34,633 bases of DNA, taken from Thermohalobacteraceae bacterium. Lineage in GTDB: Bacteria; Bacillota; Clostridia; Tissierellales; VENL01. The stretch covers positions 1-34,633 of the forward strand of contig DAOUQG010000004.1 in NCBI GenBank assembly GCA_030625765.1, written 5' to 3'. Shown in pieces: positions 29,570 through 34,633 of the stretch. Each line of letters starts with the position of its first letter. The first letter of the stretch is position 1. The notes beneath the pieces are model-generated. The model did no database searches and was not told where the DNA came from. It saw only the letters and a list, made by a program, of their open reading frames with translations. A program made the position numbers and the translations under genes.

Positions 29570-30514
29570 ATGTCAAACATTTATGATGTTGTAATAATTG
29601 GATCTGGACCTGCAGGATTAGCTGCTGGGTTATATGCATCAAGAGCTAATATGAAAACTTTAATTCTCGAAAAGGAAAGAACAGGTGGACAAATTGTATC
29701 TACTGAAGAAGTTGCAAACTATCCAGGTTCTATTCAAGATGCAACTGGGCCATCGCTTATAGCCAGAATGGTTGAACAAGCAGATGAATTTGGTGCAGAA
29801 AGAAAAATTGATGAAGTAAAAGAAATCAATCTAGAAGGCAAAATCAAAGTAATCAAAGGTGAAAAAGATGAGTATCAGTGTAAATCAGTAATAATCGCTA
29901 CTGGTGCAAAACCAAGATTGCTTGGAGCTCCTGGAGAAAAAGAATTTACTGGTAAAGGTGTATCTTATTGCGCTACTTGTGATGGAGCTTTCTTTGAAGA
30001 TTTACAAGTATTTGTAATTGGTGGAGGAGATTCTGCTGTAGAAGAGGCTATGTTCCTTACTAAATTTGCTAGAAAAGTAACGATAGTTCATAGAAGAGAT
30101 GCTTTAAAAGCTGCGAAGTCAATTCAAGAAAAAGCATTCAAGAATGAAAAAATTGATTTTATTTGGAATTCAGAAGTTAAAGAACTTAAAGGTGATGGAA
30201 TATTAGAATCTATGACATTACTTAACAGAGAAACTGGCGAAGAGACAGTAATTGAAGCTGATGAAGAAGATGGAACTTTTGGTGTGTTTGTTTTTGTTGG
30301 ATTTAGACCTATGACAGATTTATTTGATGGTATTGTTGATATGGAAAGAGGATATATTAAGACTGATGACAATATGAAAACAAACATCGATGGAGTTTTC
30401 GCAGCTGGAGATTGTAGAGTGAAGTCGTTAAGACAGGTAGTAACAGCTACTGCTGATGGTGCAATAGCAGCAGTACAAGCTGAAAAATATGTTGACAATA
30501 ATTTTGGAGAGTAA
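29570..30514 (+). CDS. trxB: Thioredoxin reductase
   Basis: DVVIIGSGPAGLAAGLYASRA; CATCDGAFF redox motif; FVIGGGDSAVEEA; start 29570 after GGGGTGA RBS. Confidence 0.95.
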   Translation: MSNIYDVVIIGSGPAGLAAGLYASRANMKTLILEKERTGGQIVSTEEVANYPGSIQDATGPSLIARMVEQADEFGAERKIDEVKEINLEGKIKVIKGEKDEYQCKSVIIATGAKPRLLGAPGEKEFTGKGVSYCATCDGAFFEDLQVFVIGGGDSAVEEAMFLTKFARKVTIVHRRDALKAAKSIQEKAFKNEKIDFIWNSEVKELKGDGILESMTLLNRETGEETVIEADEEDGTFGVFVFVGFRPMTDLFDGIVDMERGYIKTDDNMKTNIDGVFAAGDCRVKSLRQVVTATADGAIAAVQAEKYVDNNFGE

Positions 30515-30541
30515 ATATTTTTTAAATAGGAGGGGTAAACT

Positions 30542-30859
30542 ATGTTAGCAGTTGATAAAAGCACATTTGAACAAGAAGTATTAAATGCAGAGGGTTATGT
30601 AGTAGTTGATTTTTGGAGTGAAGGATGCGAACCTTGCAAGGCTCTAATTCCTCATATTGAAGAATTAGCAGGACAATATGGTGAGCAAATTAAGTTCTGC
30701 AAGCTTGATACTACTAAAGCTAGAAGATTAGCTATCAAACAAAAGATACTTGGACTTCCAGTAATAGCTATCTATAAAGATGGAGAGAAAATTGATGAAA
30801 GAGTTAAAGAAGAAGCAACAAAGGCTAAAGTTGAGGAAATGATAAAGAAATATATCTAA
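30542..30859 (+). CDS. trxA: Thioredoxin, glycine-reductase-associated, atypical CEPC active site
   Basis: VVVDFWSEGCEPCKALIPHIEELAGQYG; GLPVIAIYKDGE; AGGAGGGG RBS. Confidence 0.93.
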   Translation: MLAVDKSTFEQEVLNAEGYVVVDFWSEGCEPCKALIPHIEELAGQYGEQIKFCKLDTTKARRLAIKQKILGLPVIAIYKDGEKIDERVKEEATKAKVEEMIKKYI

Positions 30860-31001
30860 CAATTGATTTTTGTGCAAAAAAATAATGAGTTGAATTTATT
30901 AACTTAACTTGCTTTAAACTGTAAATGCATTAAATTATGCAAATACATTTAAATATTAATTTTTATCTGCTTATTTGGAAATACTAAGAGGAGGTGAACC
31001 T

Positions 31002-32288
31002 ATGCGTTTAGAATTAGGAAACATTCTTATTAAGGATGTTCAGTTTGGTGAAAAAACAAAAGTAGACAATGGCATTTTATTTGTAAACAAAGAAGAGATT
31101 ATCAGCTTAGTTAGAGAGGATGATAATTTCATAAGTGTTGAAGTTGAATTGGCAAGACCTGGTGAAAGCATAAGAATTACTCCTGTAAAGGATGTAATTG
31201 AGCCAAGAGTTAAAGTTGAAGGACCTGGAGGGATTTTCCCTGGGTTCATGTCAAAGGTTGATACTGTTGGATCTGGAAGAACTCATGTTTTAAAGGGTGC
31301 AGCTGTTGTTACAACTGGTAAAGTAGTAGGTTTTCAAGAAGGTATTATTGATATGACAGGACCTGGTGCTGACTATACACCTTTCTCACAGCTTAATAAT
31401 GTTGTGTTAGTTTGTGAACCAAAGGATGGATTAAAGCAGCATGATCATGAAAGAGCCTTAAGAATGGCTGGATTAAAGGTTGCTGTATATCTTGGAGAAG
31501 CTGGAAGAAATGTTACTCCAAATGAGGTTAATGTATATGAATCATTACCTTTACTAAAGAGTATAGAAAAATATCCAAATCTTCCAAAGGTAGCATATGT
31601 TCAAATGCTTCAAAGTCAAGGATTATTACATGATACTTATGTATATGGTGTAGATGCTAAGCAAACACTATCTACATTAATTAATCCTACAGATATAATG
31701 GATGGAGCTATTATTAGTGGTAACTGTGTTTCTGCATGTGATAAAAACACAACTTATCATCATCTAAACAACCCAATTGTTCATGATTTATTTGAAAAAC
31801 ATGGCAAGGAAATCAATTTTGTTGGTATGATAATTACAAATGAAAACGTTTATCTTGCCGATAAAGAAAGATCTTCAAACTGGGCTGCAAACTTAGCTGA
31901 GTATATTGGAGTAGATGGAGTAGTTATATCACAAGAAGGATTTGGTAACCCAGATACTGATTTAATTATGAACTGTGTTAAGATTGAGAAAAAAGGTATT
32001 AAGACTGTTATTGTTACAGACGAATATGCTGGAAGAGATGGAGCATCTCAATCATTAGCTGATGCTGATCCATTAGCTGATGCAGTTGTAACTGGTGGTA
32101 ATGCAAATGAAGTAATTGAGTTACCTCCAATGGATAAAATCATTGGATATACTGAACCTGTTAATAGTATTGCAGGTGGATTTGATGGAAGCTTAAGGGA
32201 AAATGGTTCAATAGTAGTTGAACTACAAGCAATAACAGGAGCTACAAATGAACTTGGCTTTAATAAATTATCAGCTAAAGGCTTCTAA
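31002..32288 (+). CDS. grdE: Glycine/sarcosine/betaine reductase component B proprotein (pyruvoyl precursor)
   Basis: RLELGNILIKDVQFGEKTKVDNGILFVNKEE; GNCVSACDKNTTYHHLNNPIV processing-site region; AGGAGGTGA RBS before 31002. Confidence 0.95.
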   Translation: MRLELGNILIKDVQFGEKTKVDNGILFVNKEEIISLVREDDNFISVEVELARPGESIRITPVKDVIEPRVKVEGPGGIFPGFMSKVDTVGSGRTHVLKGAAVVTTGKVVGFQEGIIDMTGPGADYTPFSQLNNVVLVCEPKDGLKQHDHERALRMAGLKVAVYLGEAGRNVTPNEVNVYESLPLLKSIEKYPNLPKVAYVQMLQSQGLLHDTYVYGVDAKQTLSTLINPTDIMDGAIISGNCVSACDKNTTYHHLNNPIVHDLFEKHGKEINFVGMIITNENVYLADKERSSNWAANLAEYIGVDGVVISQEGFGNPDTDLIMNCVKIEKKGIKTVIVTDEYAGRDGASQSLADADPLADAVVTGGNANEVIELPPMDKIIGYTEPVNSIAGGFDGSLRENGSIVVELQAITGATNELGFNKLSAKGF

Positions 32289-32392
32289 GTAGCTTAGTGA
32301 ATATTAAGTGCAAACTAAAATTAACAACTTAGATTTAACATAAAACTAATAATCTAAGATTATTTTAATAATTAAATATGAAAGGATGTGTA

Positions 32393-32872
32393 ATGATGGG
32401 ACGTTATGATGGTAAGAAAGTTATCATAATAGGCGATAGAGATGGAATACCAGGTCCAGCTATGGAAGAATGTTTAAAGTCTACAGAAGCTGAAGTAGTT
32501 TTCTCATCAACTGAGTGTTTTGTCTGAACTGCTGCAGGTGCTATGGACTTAGAAAATCAACAAAGGGTAAAGGATTTAACTGAAAAGCACGGTGCTGAAA
32601 ACATAGTTGTTGTTTTAGGTGCTGCTGAAGGAGAAGCTGCTGGCTTAGCAGCGGAAACAGTTACAGCTGGAGACCCTACGTTTGCAGGTCCATTAGCAGG
32701 AGTCCAGTTAGGACTTAGAGTTTATCATGCAGTAGAGCCTCAATTCAAGGATGAAGTTGATGCTGAGGTTTATGAGGAGCAAATAGGTATGATGGAAATG
32801 GTTCTTGATGTAGATGATATAATTCAAGAAATGACTGATATAAGAGGCGAATTCTGTAAATTTAACGATTAA
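32393..32872 (+). CDS. grdA: Glycine reductase selenoprotein A; in-frame TGA at 32525-32527 read as selenocysteine
   Basis: Frame continues through [79 protein letters not shown]...; [15 protein letters not shown] matches the GrdA Sec motif. Start may be 32396. Confidence 0.97.
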
Positions 32873-32914
32873 TGAAAAATAAATAACTCCAAACCGAGAG
32901 AGGGGGGGAAACTA

Positions 32915-34225
32915 ATGAGTAAATTAAGAGTTGTACACTATATAAACCAATTTTTCGCTGGAATAGGCGGAGAAGAAAAAGCTGACCACAAACCAGAAGT
33001 AAGAGAAGGAGTAGTAGGTCCAGGTATGGAATTCAACAAAAACTTTGGAGACGATGCTGAAATCGTTGCTACTATTATCTGTGGTGACTCTTATTTCAAC
33101 GAAAACCTTGAAGAAGCAAAAGCTGAAGTAATTGAAATGATTAAGAAGTATAACCCTGATATGTTTATAGCAGGACCAGCCTTTAATGCAGGAAGATATG
33201 GTGTTGCATGTGGTACTATCACTGATGCAGTTCAATCCGAATTAGGTATCCCTGTATTAACAGGTATGTATGAGGAAAATCCTGGTGCAGATATGTTTAA
33301 GAAGAGTGTTTATATTATTTCTACTAAAAACAATGCAGCAGGAATGAGAAAAGCTGTAAAAGTAATGGCTCCATTTGCAATTAAGCTTGCAAAAGGCGAG
33401 GAAATAGGTTCTCCTGAAAAAGAAGGCTATTTCTCAAGAGGAATAAGAAAGAATTTCTTTGCTGAAAAGAGAGGTTCTGCAAGAGCTGTTGATATGCTTA
33501 TTAAAAAGCTTAAAGGTGAAGATTTTACTACAGAGTTCCCAATGCCTAATTTTGACAGGGTAGAACCAAACCCTGCAGTTAAAGATATTTCTAAGGCAAA
33601 GGTTGCAGTAGTTACTTCTGGTGGAATCGTTCCAAAGGGTAATCCAGATCATATTGAATCTTCAAGTGCATCAAAATATGGTAAATATGATATTGATGGT
33701 GTAATGGATTTAACTGAAGAAACTTATGAAACAGCTCATGGTGGATATGACCCAGTATATGCGAATGAAGATTCAGATAGAGTTCTTCCAGTTGACGTTT
33801 TAAGAGACCTTGAAAAAGAAGGTAAAATTGGAGAATTACACAGATACTTCTATACAACAACTGGTAATGGTACTGCTGTTGCAAGCTCAAAGGCATATGC
33901 AGCAGAATATGCAAAAGAGTTGGTTGATGATGGAGTAGAAGCAGTTATATTAACATCTACCTGAGGTACTTGTACACGTTGCGGTGCAACGATGGTTAAA
34001 GAAATAGAGCGTGCAGGTATTCCTGTAGTTCATATGTGTACTGTAGTACCTATTTCATTAACAGTAGGTGCAAATAGAATAGTTCCTACTATAGCTATTC
34101 CACACCCACTTGGAAATCCAAGCTTAGATAAAGCTGAAGAAAAAGCTTTAAGAAGAGGATTAGTTGAAAGAGCATTAGAAGCTCTAGAAACTGAAGTAGA
34201 TGACCAAACTGTTTTTGAAAAATAA
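32915..34225 (+). CDS. grdB: Glycine reductase component B gamma subunit, selenoprotein; in-frame TGA at 33962-33964 = Sec
   Basis: Two ORFs (32915..33964, 33992..34225) lie in the same frame and join as ...AVILTSTUGTCTRCGATMVKEIERAGIPVVHMCTVVPIS...; AGAGGGGGG RBS. Confidence 0.97.
33977..33991 (+). promoter_or_regulatory. Candidate bacterial SECIS apical hairpin for the grdB UGA
   Basis: CGTTGC-GGT-GCAACG, GGU loop 18 nt downstream of the UGA. Confidence 0.6.
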
Positions 34226-34265
34226 TTAGTAGACTGATATATGTTTAGATATATCTAAAATATCT

Positions 34266-34297
34266 AAAATGGGTGATGTGTATACATCACCCATTTT
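34266..34297 (+). terminator. Intercistronic hairpin between grdB and grdC (attenuator/processing candidate)
   Basis: AAAATGGGTGATGT-GTAT-ACATCACCCATTTT, perfect 14-bp arms. Confidence 0.75.
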
Positions 34298-34369
34298 AAA
34301 AGTAAAAGAAAAATAGCTAAATTTAACAATTATTTAACATGTTTTTCAATATTTTTGGAGGTGACAAAT

Positions 34370-34633
34370 ATGTCTTTTTCTGTAATTAAAGGTTCTGGTT
34401 ATATATTAGTTCATACACCAGATATGATTTTACACAACGGTACAACACAATCTTCTGAAAGAATATTAAATCCAGATTCAGAGTATCTTAAAAAGCTTCC
34501 AGAGCATTTTAGAAGCTATGAGGAAGTAGTAAGCTATCCACCAAATCAAACTTATATTGGTAGTATTACTCCTGAGCAATTAGGTGAATATGCAATGCCT
34601 TGGTATGATAAAGCAGTTGAAAATGCTGATAGA
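34370..34633 (+). CDS. grdC: Glycine reductase component C beta subunit, 5' part only (runs off the window)
   Basis: TTGGAGGTGACAAATATG; translates to MSFSVIKGSGYILVHTPDMILHNGTTQSSERILNPDSEYLKKLPEHFRSYEEVVSYPPNQTYIGSITPEQLGEYAMPWYDKAVENADR. Confidence 0.92.
   Translation, partial: MSFSVIKGSGYILVHTPDMILHNGTTQSSERILNPDSEYLKKLPEHFRSYEEVVSYPPNQTYIGSITPEQLGEYAMPWYDKAVENADR

Noticed and set aside
30124-30564. Minus-strand 146-aa ORF in trxB
   Set aside because: Antisense shadow of trxB; no RBS or family resemblance.
32924-33914. Minus-strand ORFs within grdB (32924..33235, 33434..33652, 33612..33914)
   Set aside because: Shadow ORFs; grdB is strongly supported on +.
32525-33964. In-frame stop codons in grdA and grdB as evidence of pseudogenes
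   Set aside because: Both UGAs fall exactly at known selenocysteine positions and the downstream frames stay fully conserved.
34323-34340. TTAACA repeats upstream of grdC as a second Pho box
   Set aside because: Only two hexamers inside an operon and immediately after a hairpin; likely coincidence in AT-rich DNA.
1-34633. CRISPR arrays, tRNA or rRNA genes
   Set aside because: I saw no regularly spaced repeats and no tRNA or rRNA signatures; short tRNAs could only be excluded rigorously with tRNAscan-SE.

Overview
This is an AT-rich, low-GC Firmicutes (Clostridia-like) chromosomal window. It is mostly ordinary housekeeping and accessory genes on the + strand, with one minus-strand block at about 6.2-9.9 kb. 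The right end (about 28.7-34.6 kb) is a glycine reductase locus. It reads: candidate sigma70 promoter, tandem glycine riboswitch with terminator, grdX, trxB, trxA (CEPC active site), grdE (pyruvoyl proprotein), grdA (in-frame UGA = Sec), grdB (in-frame UGA = Sec), intercistronic hairpin, grdC (cut by the window end). The ORF track splits grdA and grdB at their selenocysteine codons. Other contents: queG, a Kbl-type glycine C-acetyltransferase, a Cache-type MCP, YbaK/ProX, an alpha/beta-hydrolase lipoprotein, a DUF1648/DUF5808 protein with a GntR/YtrA regulator, DUF503, nth, an FtsA-like protein with an unusual repeat tail, VanW, DUF2225, a lipase-like protein, an ABC importer SBP plus permease with no ATPase, MoxR/DUF58/transglutaminase, DUF362, cheX, trmL, a Na/Pi cotransporter and DegV. 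Points worth a second look: inverted REP-like hairpins at 2.80-3.00 kb with a related third copy at 5.95 kb; an A7-tract frameshifted small gene at 3.2 kb; the FtsA-like C-terminal repeats; a 16-bp operator-like palindrome upstream of the GntR gene; TTAACA direct repeats (Pho-box-like) before the Na/Pi cotransporter; and regulatory structures in the grd operon. I see no convincing evidence for a wholly new multi-gene system. All family calls come from reading the sequence, with no database search.
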